Positions 37,600 to 50,803 of a stretch of DNA of 64,000 bases are shown piece by piece. A program made the position numbers and the translations under genes. Below the pieces are notes generated by a model, which was not told where the DNA came from, did no database searches, and worked only from the letters and a program-made list of their open reading frames with translations. The DNA is from Panulirus ornatus. Its lineage: Eukaryota > Arthropoda > Malacostraca > Decapoda > Palinuridae. The stretch lies in the NCBI RefSeq assembly GCF_036320965.1, contig NC_092287.1:1298325-1362324 (forward strand). The letters run 5' to 3'. Every line of letters begins with the position of its first letter. Positions within the stretch are counted from its first letter, which is position 1.

Positions 37600-38189
37600 T
37601 ATCATTGTATCATTATTCAGATGTATAACACAGGTTTAACTAAACCTACTCGGGCCACCAGCCTTATGGAATCCCTAACGAAATCTTTGGGGATATGAAT
37701 TCCTAAACACCTCTCTATAGACGCCCACATCCTCTGGATGTACGTAGAATTAATTTCATGGGAAGAATATATATCAGGAAGATCACAGACACAGAATATA
37801 TCACTACACAGAGAGCTCGTCTATACACAAACACACAGAACATATCGCTACACAAAGAACTCGTCTATGCACAGACACACTGGCACAACTCCTCATGTTC
37901 AGCCACCGCTCAATCAACATCAATAGAATATATACAGGAAAAAAAGTTTTAATTTGAGACCGTCACATCACGCGTGACTCTGACACTCACTAACTTGCAT
38001 CATTTTTCCTCTTGCTCTTCCTACGTAATATCACCAAACTTTGTAGCCATATGTAGAGAGAGACACATGACCACACGGGTCTGTGAAGGTGTGTGTAATA
38101 TGTATGATTGTATATATCACTGTCTGCGTATGTATGTGTGTTTAATGTGTGTATATGTATATATATATACCTGTATATGTATCTGTGTT
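37148..38189. other. Intronic, with one (GT)n run
   Basis: (GT)n at 37551..37594. A short repeated phrase ACACAGAA-ATATC-CTACACA occurs at 37785-37870. No exon. Confidence 0.45.
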
Positions 38190-38342
<153 letters not shown>

Positions 38343-38616
38343 GTTTCCAGTGTGGTAATATGTGGAAACACGTCTGAGGGAAGTGTAGGCCCTGAGAAAG
38401 ATTCAGACCTTGCTGGTCCCACACGTTATTACCATCTTTAAATAAAAAACGCCTCAGGCAGGCGTGACGACACAGGCAGGTGGTAATTATCAGCCGGGGA
38501 CAATCACCAGACTTTAATTACCAGCCGAGCGAACACTAGAAAACAAGCAAGAAGTCATTTACAAATGCTGGACGAACACACACACACACACCATCTCTGA
38601 CAATGTATTCTGACAT

Positions 38617-38618
<2 letters not shown>

Positions 38619-38704
<86 letters not shown>
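38619..38704. repeat. (CT)n microsatellite
   Basis: About 43 CT units. Confidence 0.97.
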
Positions 38705-38708
<4 letters not shown>

Positions 38709-38877
38709 ACACTTTCATTATATTCTTGACTAATAATCGAGTCACTCAAATACTGCAACAAATTATCAACATGTTGCCTCACACGAAGGTCTTATATGGT
38801 CATGGACAATATAATAATTGCTTACATTACTTGTACAAGACCTCAGGTAACACCAATATGACGAAACTATAATACTT

Positions 38878-38995
38878 TATGATGATGATGATGACGAAAC
38901 TACAATACTTTATGATGATGATAATGACGAAAATATGATAGTTTATGATGATAATAATGACGAAAATATGATAGTTTATGATGATAATAATGCAG
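38878..38995. repeat. 33-36-bp repeat
   Basis: TTTATGATGATGATAATGAC and GAAAATATGATAG-type units, about 3.5 copies. Confidence 0.88.
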
Positions 38996-39221
38996 TGTAA
39001 CACTACTGGCTCTGTCGTCACCCAGATAACACCAGTAACATAAGGGCGTAACCAGTTTCGTTCAAAGTTTTTATAAGAAATGTGAAGTTGGGAATTTCAA
39101 TATCTTCTCATGTACATAATGAGGTTGAATATTCATATGACTATATACACGGAGCGAAGATGAGGTTCTTTATAACGAAGTATCTTAAAGTGCTCAAAAT
39201 GTCTGTGCATGAAATATGATA

Positions 39222-39222
<1 letters not shown>

Positions 39223-39315
<93 letters not shown>
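39223..39315. repeat. (TA)n microsatellite
   Basis: About 46 TA units. Confidence 0.97.
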
Positions 39316-39320
<5 letters not shown>

Positions 39321-40499
39321 AGGGTGGTAGCGGTCGATAACGAAGTTATTTCCGGGGGTTGAACGAGGTAACTGCTTGTTAGGCTGACCACCGTGTGTAA
39401 CAAGCGTACCACCGAACTACACGGAGGGGGAAGGGGTAGGGGTGGGGGGTGGGGGGTACGCGTCAGCTGTGGATAATTAAGATCATGTGATTGGTGTTAC
39501 CTGGCCAACTGCTGCTTGGAAGGAAGGTTACGAGCCCGACCTCAGGACACCTCAGGCCATCTAGAGCACAAACACAAGCACAAGCAGGAAGGAGACGCAC
39601 ACAACAAGCACTTGGCCAGGCACAGGAGATGCAGACGGCCCTACACCTGAGGTAAGGTGGACGTGTTTCCCTCTCTCACTGCCATCAGGTGCGTTCACCC
39701 AAGCATGAGGACCCACACCAGGAAAAACAAGCACGAAACAACAGAGACAAGGAGAACACAACACGAGGGACAGTAAAGTCAATCCTTCACAGCAACACAC
39801 AAGCAGAACCAGGCACGGCAACACGTCCCTGAGCGCGGCGCAGACCCTCCACCCAGGGTGTGCCATTGTGGAGGGCAACGCTATCTTGGAAATGCTTGAG
39901 GAAGCACGGGGGCCCGAGAGGCAAGCAGACAGCTGACAGTGAGGACAGTGCGTGCTTTTGTGTTGGTAATGAGCGACGGAGGAGGAACCAGACACCCAGG
40001 GAGGAAAAAAGATGTTACAAGGAAGAGATTTAAAAAAAAATGGGAGTCATTACGAGGCAACACTGCCTCTACCTCAACCCTTTATCCAACACTGTAATTA
40101 TTGAGTCCAAATTATTTACAGTTACTGCCAGACGCCAAGACAGGTTCTAATGTATGTACCGACACCTGTGGCTGAATGGAATACATTCACTTCACGTGAG
40201 TCACACAAATATACACGGTTTCCCAAACATTATTCCAGTCTTTGTTTATAAAATACCGTAATCCATTGTGTGAATTATTCCCAAGTTCGGATGAAATAAT
40301 ACCAGGTCAAATATTCACAAGAGCATTGCAATTATCAGGGATTATGGGTGTTCTGGTGATTGGTTGTGATAACATGGTGTGTGTTATCACATCACTGACC
40401 ATCCCACACACCAACATACCTCTCCCCTCCTGACTTACATATGATTTTCAACGATATTACAATAAAGTTCCTTTTCTCGGTCAATGAACGTCATGCAAT
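39316..40499. other. Intronic, nothing recognised
   Basis: The open frame 39561..39995 (minus) is hydrophobic and Cys-rich but matches no family I know. The region is unusually free of tandem repeats. Confidence 0.4.
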
Positions 40500-40510
40500 C
40501 TATATATATA

Positions 40511-40596
<86 letters not shown>
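40500..40596. repeat. (TA)n microsatellite
   Basis: About 48 TA units with one TGTG interruption near 40515. Confidence 0.97.
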
Positions 40597-40599
<3 letters not shown>

Positions 40600-40729
40600 C
40601 TATGATTCCACGGGGAAATGAAACACGGATACTTCCCAAGTGCACTTTCGTGTAATAATCACATCATCTGAGGAGATACCAGAATGAAATATAACAGTCC
40701 TTTAATATCCAACGAAGAGACGTAGCTAG
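40597..40729 (-). mobile_element. Retroelement-like tail, family A, copy 2
   Basis: Starts at the (TA)n edge with TTCCTATGATTCCACGGGGA and runs to GACGTAGCTAG, alignable by eye to 54308..54445. Read on the minus strand it has CAGATGATG, a GTG..CAC hairpin and then CACGAAA, resembling the start of a hammerhead core. Element class is inferred, possibly Penelope-like. Confidence 0.6.
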
Positions 40730-40949
40730 AGAGTGGGTATGTGCGACTGATGCTAATTTTTCGTCTGTTCTTGACGCTACCACACTTGTGTGTCACACAC
40801 TTCGAAGGGAAATAAGAATAGATAACATTTACTTTTGACTAACTTTTCACGGAACAACTTCTTGCTTGGCGGATCACGTACGTGGCAGGTCATGATGTGA
40901 CACATGGTGCTCCTGCTCATGATGGTCACATGATGCAACGACTATGTCC

Positions 40950-41172
40950 TGCAACAGGTGTGGTGGGCAACAGGTGTGCCGAGCAACAGGTATGGTGTTC
41001 AACAGGTGTGGTGGGCAACATGTGTGCCGAGCAACAGGTATGGTGGGCAATAGGTATGGTGGTCAACAGGTATGGTGGGCAACAGGTGTGCCGAGTAGCA
41101 GGTATGGTGTTGAACAGGTGTGGTGGGCAACAGGTGTGGTGGGCAACAGTTGTGGTGGGCAACAGGTGTGAT
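40950..41172. repeat. 17-20-bp minisatellite
   Basis: CAACAGGTGTGGTGGG-type units, about 12 copies, with GTGCCGAG variants forming a loose higher-order pattern. Confidence 0.9.
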
Positions 41173-41703
41173 CAGCCCACCGTGACGGCCTGAGCGCCCA
41201 CCGGATACAACGCTCTCCTTTACATCATCACCCCCCCCCCCCGGCCAGTAATGGACTAACGCAGTTTGCATAACCTAACCACCGTGACCCAATTAAACTA
41301 CCGGAGGTGGTTACCAGCCTGGACCAGCCGGTGCCGCCGTGGTGTACTGCTGTGCCGACGGCCAAGACCATGTTACACCTGAAGGACCAGCGGGGGTCGG
41401 GGTTCGAACGCGGGGCGCGGGTGGCGTATCCAGAAGACCCCCACGACGCCTCTGTTAACAGTGATAACGATCACGTCCGCCGTAGCGACCACTCGTAACA
41501 ACGGAAGATAATCTTCAACGTTGCTGGGCTGGACTGGCCGTCTCCTGCCGTCCCCCCACGTCCCTACGTCCCGTTTTCTTCCTCTCTCCTGTGCTGCTGG
41601 TCCCCCACCCCCCCCGAGCCACAGTATCCTGGGCAATGACACAGCCAATGACAACGGCTTCCGTAACTTGCAAACTTTTCTTATTAAAGACCGCGTGACG
41701 CTG

Positions 41704-41705
<2 letters not shown>
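41173..41705. other. Intronic, GC-rich, nothing recognised
   Basis: C-run at 41230; no exon recognised. Confidence 0.45.

Positions 41706-41769
<64 letters not shown>
41706..41769. repeat. (CT)n microsatellite
   Basis: About 32 CT units. Confidence 0.97.
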
Positions 41770-41772
<3 letters not shown>

Positions 41773-42512
41773 ACACCTGCAAGTTTCACGGGGGTGAAAC
41801 GCTCCGCACGAAGCTGATGTTTCGCCAGGAAACAGGTGTGACACGGTTGAGAGCGACATGTGTGAGGCAGATGTTGACAGGTGTATCAGCGCCCTCTAAC
41901 CTTACCTTACGTAACCTAACCTAACTACGTTATCTCCCGCTAGATCACTTTAACAACCCACCCTCCCCACCCCCACACACGTCTGTCACTGCAATCTTGT
42001 CACTGCACGCGTTACCGCTCGTAATCACATTAAGCCAACACGTTCACTGACGCCCAGACGCCCACTAAGCGTTACCTCCGGGGAGATCTTCACATCAAAC
42101 CCCGGCCTGTGTGCGCAGTATATCCTGTCGTAGCCCAACACGTTGACGTAATCTAATCTTCAGCCACTCCGTCCGTCCGTAGCGAACACCAGGTGCGGGT
42201 AACAAGGGAAACACAGACCAGAATCTCCAGGTGAGACGAATCATACATGAATAACAGGTACGTAAACATATGAACATGACCGGACCATTACGGAACTGGT
42301 CGCTACCGGACTGATCCATCAAGGACGTACGGCTTACGAGCACGGAGTCAGAGTGAACAGCTTTTTTCTTTACTAAGCTACAGCTGAATTCCCAAGTATT
42401 AACAATCTACTGGTAAATTCTAACATGTTAAATGTTAAAGTAAGTCTAGTTAATCTCCAGGCATGGCTGAAAGGGAAAGCTGCATGCGCAAGGAAACGGA
42501 AATTACCAAAGG

Positions 42513-42515
<3 letters not shown>
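41770..42515. other. Intronic, nothing recognised
   Basis: Two tandem CCTAA units occur near 41917..41927; no gene. A (GT)n run follows at 42516..42551. Confidence 0.45.
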
Positions 42516-42553
<38 letters not shown>

Positions 42554-42666
42554 CATATGTACGCTGCCGCCTATGTGCGCCTGGGTTATGTATGGGCCGT
42601 ACACATTCACACAATATTGTTAACTATCAAAGCAAGACCAGATCTTGAGTTAACTAACCCCTTGTT

Positions 42667-42940
42667 CAGTACGGTACGACCGCTGAGCACGACGGTACGA
42701 CCCTTATGGCACGATGCTCTGGCCATTGACCTGACCCTCACAGCTCAGGTCGTCGTACCTAAGCGTCGTACCGTCGTGCTCGGGGGATGGTACTATTCTG
42801 CTTAAAGATTCGTACTGTCGTACCCACAGGTGTGTACCGTCGTACCCACAGGTGTGTACCGTCGTGCCCACAGGTGTGTACCGTTGTACCCACAGGTGTG
42901 TACCGTCGTACCCACAGGTGTGTACCGTCGTGTCCGGGTC
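42667..42940. mobile_element. Foldback-like element with a newly expanded right arm
   Basis: Left arm GTACGGTACGACCGCTGAGC and ACGGTACGACCCTTATGGCA. Centre GATGCTCTGGCCATTGACCT, GACCCTCACAGCTCAGGTCG. The right arm begins AAGCGTCGTACCGTCGTGCT. It then passes into five copies of a different 22-bp unit, CCCACAGGTGTGTACCGTCG plus TA, which keeps only the TACCGTCGT core. Confidence 0.72.
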
Positions 42941-43192
42941 TTTCACTCCAGTATGATCAGTCAAACGTATTTCATATTTCCTGTCTGGGTTGAGTGTGCG
43001 GACGAGAGCAAGTTTCCCCGTGCGGCAGCGTCCTCCTCACTCAACACAATCATCCAGGCCACCTTCTCGCTCTGACGCACAGGATCTTTGCCACGCGGCT
43101 AATGACGGAACACAGTCACGTTTAAAATGCTTGGGAATGTCCAGCCGGAATGGCGCGCGCGTCTGGTATTTTGGAATGTTTCGCGCGATTCA

Positions 43193-43210
43193 GGGGGGGG
43201 GGGGGGGGGG
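43193..43210. repeat. G homopolymer
   Basis: About 18 G in a row; length uncertain in any assembly. Confidence 0.8.
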
Positions 43211-44676
43211 GTCGCACCAGGGCTGGTGACGCATTCGTTACTCGCACGTGTGTGTGTGTGTGTGTGTAATGGTCGTTAATACTTTGACAAACTTGAACAC
43301 TTTCAAATCCCACGTCTAGTTAGAACGTTAAAGACACAACGGTTAGCCCAGATTTACGGAGATGTTTACATATTCACAAACAGAGAGACTGTAATAACGT
43401 CTTCTGTAAGAGTGCGATGCGCTGTACCTGTAAAATCTGTCACACTGTAACTGTAAGGTCCACGTGTGAGGCGCTGTACCTGTAGATATGACTACAGCTG
43501 TAATATCAACAACTACAAGCTGTTAACTACAACAACAACAGAGATGATGAAGATGATAAGGAAGTAACGAGAACAAGAATGATTACAGAACTGCTTCTCA
43601 CAATCACAACATACCTTGTAGGTCGAAGCAGTTTTCTCGACAAACATATTCACAACGATGTACACAAGACTACATTCCCATTCCCACATCTTTATTCACA
43701 ACCTTACATATGATCATAATCGCATCCCTACAACCATAATCACAACCATGTACACAAAACTCCAGTCGAATTCCTACAACCACATTCACAACCATATACA
43801 CAAGACCCAAGTCGCATCCCTCCGCATCCACATTCACAACCTAACATAAAAGACGATAGTCAAATACCTACAACTTCCTCACAAGACCTCTTTCCACTTC
43901 CCTCCCGCCATATTCACAACCTCACACACAAGAACCGAGCCAAATCCTGCCGAGCGTAGCTTGGCCAAACGTTTCCAAGGTCCCCTCGGCTGCACCGAGC
44001 GAGTGTAATCTTTCGTCTTTCACTGTGCTCTCCACATGAAGGAGGATTTCCCAGGATATGCAAAGTGAAACCTGCTGATGCAGAGTCCTTCGTCAGGACA
44101 AAGCCGAAGGAAACTTAGCGTCAGGGCGAGTCCTTCTGTAGGACTCGCTCCAAAGGACGTTCACCACTTAGGAGGAGTATATACTGAAGGACACAGGGCA
44201 CCGAGGATGCTGGGGAAGGACCTGTATGAGGCTATCCAGGCCATGGGCGTCGGCTGGCACGTCCAAGTGACGGATCCTTAGCTAAGGACACGTCTGGATG
44301 TGTGAGTACAGCAGGAGACGCGGTGTTACCCTCCCACACACATCCTCTGTCTTCCTACCAGGACGAAGGATGTAGCCCTTGAACACAAGGACACTTGCTG
44401 AAGCAACTCCTACACGGAAGGGCAAGGGTCCACCCATGCTTGTGCATCAACATCGACCTGAGTCCTGAAGGATCAAGGAGGCATTCATCAGCCAACTCCT
44501 CAGGGATCTGTCAAACGTTCTTCAGGGATCTGGAACAAGGTTCCTCAAGGACTACCTCAAGGATACACAACAGGAACCTGACTTTCTAACAATATTTCGA
44601 CGACGCTGGTGATCAATCAAGTCTGGTGACGAGATAAATTATCTCAGGTGCTGTCAGATGCTGCCCCAAGTCTTCA

Positions 44677-44716
<40 letters not shown>

Positions 44717-45650
44717 TTTCCAGTTCGTCATAAGTACGTCACTTCTGAATTTCCTGGACGTCTTCATCCATGACATCTCATACCAAAGCCATATCTCTTA
44801 TCAGAGATAACGAATCTTCCTTGGGTGAACACAGACTAAAGCGTCACCAGCTACAGACGCTTAAGCTTGTATTTCAGCAAGACTGTAAGCTGAAGGTGCG
44901 ACTTCAGGTGTGTCCAGAAGAAGATAGTACAGCGTGTGTGTGGTAATACGTCTGGCGGTCATGACCTTCCGACACATCAGGTCAACTACTGGCAGGAGTG
45001 GTTCTCGATGCTTCATCTACACCTGAGGCACAGCACTGTCATCTGGCATGATGACCCTGACGCCAGGTCATCCAACTGTCCTGACCCACATGTGAGTAAC
45101 CTGGGTCACTCACAGAGCTTCTCTTCCTCACTCACTCTCATCCTATATCTAAATGAAAGTTCCATATCCTGAGTGAAATATATAGACATCATATACATTT
45201 ATTTATGTCCAGGAGAATCAATGGCTTGCTAGACAGTCAGGTATTGATGATAGAATGAACCACGAATGTAACACGACGACGACAGGAACACGACACGTCC
45301 TAACCATGATGAACTCTCAGTCACAGAGATCCATCATATACCCCCCCCCATCCCCCCCCGTCCTCCCCAGTAACACTGTCTAATCACCGGGTCATTATGT
45401 AATTCCAGATCTGCTTGTAAGAATCACACCCATCATTAGTCACCAAATTACGGGTCATTATCGTATATCAACGTTCAAATCACCGCGTTATTATAATCTT
45501 ACATACATAAATTACACAAGTACTGATTCCAGTGCCAACTTGTCCTTGCCAACACGTTACCACTACCAACAACACGCTACCTCTTTTAACAAACGTCTGT
45601 GAGACAAATTAGAAATATCTTAATCCACCATCATCATTAACACAGTTTCA
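43211..45650. other. Intronic, low tandem-repeat content
   Basis: A degenerate CACAACCATGTACACAA-like repetition lies at 43640-43855 and (AC)n at 44680..44714. No exon recognised over about 2.4 kb. Confidence 0.45.
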
Positions 45651-45830
45651 TAACTTTCCTTATACAACGCTATCTTACTATCTTATAACACTAATTAACT
45701 ATCTTACAACACTGTCACTATCTTATAACACTATCTATCGTATTACACTATGTAACTATCTCATAACAATGTCTATCTTATAACACTAATTATCTTATCT
45801 TCAAAACTCTGCCTTATCTTTCATATGGTC
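45651..45830. repeat. 17-22-bp degenerate repeat
   Basis: ACTATCTTATAACACTAATT-like units. Confidence 0.82.
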
Positions 45831-46319
45831 AAATAAGATACACAAAACTGTCACAAGACGTCACTGTACCACAAACGTAACAAAGTACTTCACTTCTGCA
45901 CCACACTGTACCACACTGTACCGCACCACCGTAACACACTGCTTCACTACAGTATACCACAGAACACCACACCGTCCAATAGTGGGAATATTGTAACAAT
46001 TGTTCTTACTATTACCTATTACGCCGAGGGGGTCCTCCTGGTGCGTAGATGTGGCATGAGCTATGACGCAGCTGGGGCCGAGTGTCGCTACCATCATCAT
46101 CATCATACCATGTCAAGCTCACAGTACACCTCAATCACCACATGGCTCATGACAAGGCTAAGCCACTCCCCTCCCCTCCCCGGCACCTGCACCAAGCCAG
46201 AGCTGCTGAGGTTGTGAATAATTGATGAATAATCGTGCATGATTATATTGACGGACAGTAAACAGCAGGCAGGCGTCTTGCATGACGGCCTCGCCCATAA
46301 CATGACACTTGATTGCTCT

Positions 46320-46480
46320 ACACTGGACAGTATAAGGCTATAGGAGCATAGATATAGCAATATAGCTATAGCAGCACAGGTATGGCGGTATAGGTATAGC
46401 AGTATAGGTATAGCAATATAGGGACAGCAGCATAGGAATAGCAGCATAGCTATGGCAGCATAGCTATGGCAGCATAGCGA
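46320..46480. repeat. 18-bp degenerate repeat
   Basis: TATAGCAGCATAGGTATAGC-like units, about nine copies. Confidence 0.85.
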
Positions 46481-46951
46481 CACATAACCTAACAATATCT
46501 CCCTTGATGAATTCAACAAGAGGAAGCCATACCTTCAGTGATACAGTATCTTTTTTTTTCATTTTGAAGACTTGCATGACGGTGGTCACAATAATTCGCC
46601 TCCGGACAGACCCTGGTAGGGTCCCGGTTCGAGTTCTGGCCCCGGGTCTGAGCCCATGACGGTTGACCCGGCTACAAGTGGGCTTTAACTGGCCACAGAT
46701 CTCACCCAGATGGCGTGGTGAGCGAAGAATGCAAATGCGGCAGCGATTTGCACATATTACTGGCGGGAAAATGTTCCAGCGCGGCCGTGATGTGTGAGTA
46801 ATGTTGTGATAAAGGCAAGGGCAGAGGCCATGGCCATAATTAGGGCCACAGCTGCTGCTGTTGTGTGGCCACAGGACAGTACAGCAGGAACGTCTTGATT
46901 GGCTCCATTGTTTCGTCAACCCTCAGTCCTTGCTTGCATGGGGGGGGGGAC

Positions 46952-47160
46952 AGCCAGTCCCCAGCAGGGTCGGGATGGGACAGCCAGCCCCCAGCAGGGT
47001 CGGGATGGGACAGCCAGCCCCCAGCAGGGTTGGCATGGGACAGCCAGTCCCCAGCAGGGTTGGGATGGGACAGCCAGTCCCCAGCAGGGTCGGGATGGGA
47101 CAGCCAGTCCCCAGCAGGGTCGGGATGGGACAGCCAGTCCCCAGCAGGGTCGGGATGGGA
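46952..47160. repeat. 30-bp minisatellite, 7 copies
   Basis: ACAGCCAGTCCCCAGCAGGG then TCGGGATGGG; nearly perfect. Confidence 0.97.
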
Positions 47161-47584
47161 TCGTCATACATGTGTCTCCTCACTCCTGACGTTATCAGAG
47201 ATCATTATCAAACGTCGGAATAATAACTGTACGCCCATCTCGACAGCCAGTGACACCTGCAGGCTACATACATACTTGCTTAATACATATCACTACATAT
47301 AATGTTGTCCACGTTTCCCACGCTACAGCGGAGCGGCGCCTTACTGTCTTGCACTACTTGGAGGGTGTAATGAGCCTGGAACTGATGAAGGACATCACCA
47401 GGGTTCCGCCTGTCTTAACTCACACATAAACGAAACAAAATAGATTAATCGATGAACGAATCATGCCATGACTGCATGAAGACCAGATGAAAGGGCCCAA
47501 GTCAGTAATTAGAAGAGGTAAATACAAACCCCCGGGGCTAATTTTAATTAAGTGAAAGTCCGGCTCATTTATTTAAAAATAACC
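47161..47584. other. Intronic, nothing recognised
   Basis: No exon or repeat family seen. Confidence 0.45.
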
Positions 47585-48445
47585 ACCCTTAGGTGGTAAG
47601 GGTTAGGTACACGTACGATGAACAGCCAACCACCCAAACAGCAAGCCAGATCACCCACCAAAAACCAGCCAGACACCAAAGATTTAAACCCCACACCCAA
47701 GCACCAAGACCAGGAAAACGCAAGCCAGAACAGCCACAAAAGCAAGCCAAAACACCAAGCCAAACAGCAGCCAGACACGCCCAAAACCAGAGAAAACGCC
47801 CACCAGGAGAGCCGTTTTATTTTGGTTCCCTTTAATACACCAGCCCTTTGGACGGTAAAAGACCAAAAGGGGGGACCAGATTTTAGGCGAGGTGCCGAGT
47901 CAGGTTTAGGGGGGAGTGGCCGGAGACCTTTGGTCAAAAAAGGCCGAGTGGCCAGACCGGGCAGGTTTTCAGGGGCCGAGGGCCGACTCGGTTTTTAGGG
48001 CCCATTTGGGGCCGACGTCACCCTTGGGCAGAGAGACCTTAGAGTACACGGAAACTTTTTACACGTAAAAAACTTTAGTCGACGTAAACCTTTTACAAGT
48101 TGAGCAGGGAAAAGCCTTGAGCAACCCCACCTTGAGTTTTCAAGCAAGCCGGCCCAGGGTTTAACCAAGCCTTTCCCCTGCCAGCACGGGTTTTAAACCT
48201 TGGCACGGGCGGGTTTTAAACCTTGGGGCCGCCCCCGGGCCCTTTAAATGCCTTGGGGCCCCACGGGTTTAAAATCGGCCGACTTTGGGAAACCTAAGCC
48301 TTGGGGCGCCCAAGGGTTTTAAAGCCTCGGCCAGACCGGGTTTAAACCTCGTTTGGGCGGACGGGTTTAAATGCCTTGAGCCGGAACGGGTTAAAGCCTC
48401 GTTGGGCCCACGGGGTTTAAAGGCCCCTTAGCCGGGCGGGGTTTA
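47585..48445. other. Compositionally anomalous stretch, possible low-quality assembly
   Basis: 47620..47800 is A/C-rich with almost no T on the plus strand (CAAGCCAGA, AAAACCAGCC phrases). 47880..48445 turns into G-runs, CCTT and TTTAAA blocks, with ACGGGTTTAAA..CCTTGGGGC recurring every 30-40 bases. It then slides into the 21-bp array at 48446. Neither half looks like its neighbours. It may be a badly read part of the array or a separate decayed GC-rich satellite. Confidence 0.6.
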
Positions 48446-49450
48446 AAGCGACGTACGACCTTTGAGTACGACGCTACGACCTTTGAGTACGACGCTACGA
48501 CCTTTGAGCACGACGCTACGACCTTTGAGCACGACGGTACGACCTTAGAGTACGACGCTACGACCTTTGAGTACGACGCTACGACCTTTGAGTACGACGC
48601 TACGACCTTAGAGTACGACGCTACGACCTTAGAGTACGACGCTACGACCTTTGAGTACGACGCTACGACCTTTGAGTACGACGCTACGACCTTTGAGTAC
48701 GACGCTACGACCTTTGAGTACGACGCTACGACCTTTGAGCACGACGCTACGACCCTTGAGCACGACGGTACGACCTTAGAGTACGACGCTACGACCTTGA
48801 GTACGACGCTACGACCTTTGAGTACGACGCTACGACCTTAGAGTACGACGCTACGACCTTAGAGTACGACGCTACGACCTTTGAGTACGACGCTACGACC
48901 TTTGAGTACGACGCTACGACCTTTGAGTACGACGCTACGACCTTTGAGCACGACGCTACGACCTTTGAGTCTACGACGACTTACGACCCTTTGAGTACGA
49001 CGCTACGACCTTTGAGTACGACGCTACGACCTTTGAGTACGACGCTACGACCTTTGAGTACGACGCTACGACCTTTGAGTACGACGCTACGACCTTAGAG
49101 TACGACGCTACGACCCTTGAGCACGACGCTACGACCTTAGAGTACGACGCTACGACCTTAGAGTACGACGGTACGACCCTTGAGCACGACGTTACGACTC
49201 TTGAGTACGACGGTACGACCCTTGAGCACGACGTTACGACTCTTGAGTACGACGGTACGACCCTTGAGTACGACAGTACGACCCTTGAGCACGACGTTAC
49301 GACTCTTGAGTACGACGGTACGACCCTTGAGCACGACGGCACGACTCTTGAGTACGACGGTACGACCCTTGAGCACGACGGTACGATCCTTTAGGACGAC
49401 GGTACGACCCTTGAGCACGACGGCACGACCCTTGAACATGATCGTACGAC
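48446..49450 (-). repeat. 21-bp dispersed minisatellite, largest array (about 48 copies)
   Basis: Units TTTGAGTACGACGCTACGAC plus C. The left two thirds are mostly GAGTACGACGCTACGACC; the right third alternates with GAGCACGACGGTACGACCC. The block GACGGTACGACCTTAGAG recurs at about 48536 and 48767, 231 bp or eleven units apart with matching neighbours, so there is higher-order structure. It ends at a centre-like ATGATCGTACGACCATGGCTCG, without an opposite arm. Confidence 0.95.
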
Positions 49451-50026
49451 CATGGCTCGACCTCTTTCAGTACGGTAAGGTACGCAAGGTTAGAACCACG
49501 CCAGGAAGGCGCGGCAACCACGTCAGGACCCCCCCTCCCTCCCCCGCGGCCACACACGACAGGTGCGACACATGAACAAGACGACAAAAGTCCAGTGAGA
49601 AAAGTTATGGTAACAGCCTGGGTTGGAGGGGAGTGGGGGGTGATGGGCATAATGAGAGATCTGTGCTGGGCAACGTGGCCAAGTTTCTCACTCCATTAAT
49701 GTCTCTCAATTGTTTCTTAATCAGAGACTTCGTTTTTACTCCGTGTTTCATTCTGTCAGACGACACTACCCTGTTTCTCACTCCTTACTGGTCACGCTCA
49801 GGTTTCTCATTTTCCCACTGAAACATTTATATTTCTCATTTCTTTACCTATATCTCTCATATTTCTCATTCATCTACTTATAACACTCATATTCCTCATT
49901 TATCTACCTGTGACACTCATATTTCTCATTTACTTTTCTCAGGCAACGAACTATGTCTCATTACGCTTTCGCTTCTTTATATATTTCTTCCATGTTTTTC
50001 ACTCATCAGTAATTTACTTGTTTCTC

Positions 50027-50029
<3 letters not shown>
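49451..50029. other. Intronic, nothing recognised
   Basis: A loose CTCATATTTCTCATTTA repetition lies at 49830-49935. Confidence 0.45.

Positions 50030-50116
<87 letters not shown>
50030..50116. repeat. (CT)n microsatellite
   Basis: About 43 CT units. Confidence 0.97.
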
Positions 50117-50118
<2 letters not shown>

Positions 50119-50284
50119 GCATCACTTCCTGACCTTTCGCATTCTTATCTCTCCTTCAGTTCTCAGTTCTTATCTCCGCCTCAGTTATCGTTTCTTATCG
50201 CTTCATTCCTCATTACTCAGTTTCTTATCAGTTGCACGTGGCATCTCCTTATCTTTCTTCCACGTCTGATTCCCACTGCTGTCC

Positions 50285-50803
50285 GCTCCAGTCCCGCGAC
50301 GCTTCACCAACCCCTAGTGATGTCCTCTCCAGTCCCACGACGCTTCACCAACCCCTAGTGATGTCCTCTCCAGTCCCGCGACGCTTCACCAACCCCTAGT
50401 GATGTCCTCTCCAGTCCCGCGACGCTTCACCAACCCCTAGTGATGTCCTCTCCAGTCCCGCGACGCTTCACCAACCCCTAGTGATGTCCTCTCCAGTCCC
50501 GCGACGCTTCACCAACCCCTAGTGATGTCCTCTCCAGTCCCGCGACGCTTCACCAACCCCTAGTGATGTCTTCTCCAGTCCCGCGACGCTTCACCAACCC
50601 CTAGTGATGTCCTCTCCAGTCCCGCGACGCTTCACCAACCCCTAGTGATGTCCTCTCCAGTCCCGCGACGCTTCACCAACCCCTAGTGATGTCTTCTCCA
50701 GTCCCGCGACGCTTCACCAACCCCTAGTGATGTCCTCTCCAGTCCCGCGACGCTTCACCAGCCCCTAGTGATGTCTTCTCCAGTCCCACGACGCTTCACC
50801 AGC
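50285..50803. repeat. 41-bp minisatellite, about 12.5 copies
   Basis: GATGTCCTCTCCAGTCCCGC then GACGCTTCACCAACCCCTAG, T. Very homogeneous; first and last copies carry CCCACGACG. Confidence 0.97.

Noticed and set aside
39561..39995. 144-codon hydrophobic, Cys-rich frame on the minus strand
   Set aside because: No recognisable family, no cleavable design or splice context; inside the allatostatin intron.
41890..41930. CCTTACCTTACGTAACCTAACCTAA as telomere repeat
   Set aside because: Only two exact CCTAA units; too short to separate from chance.
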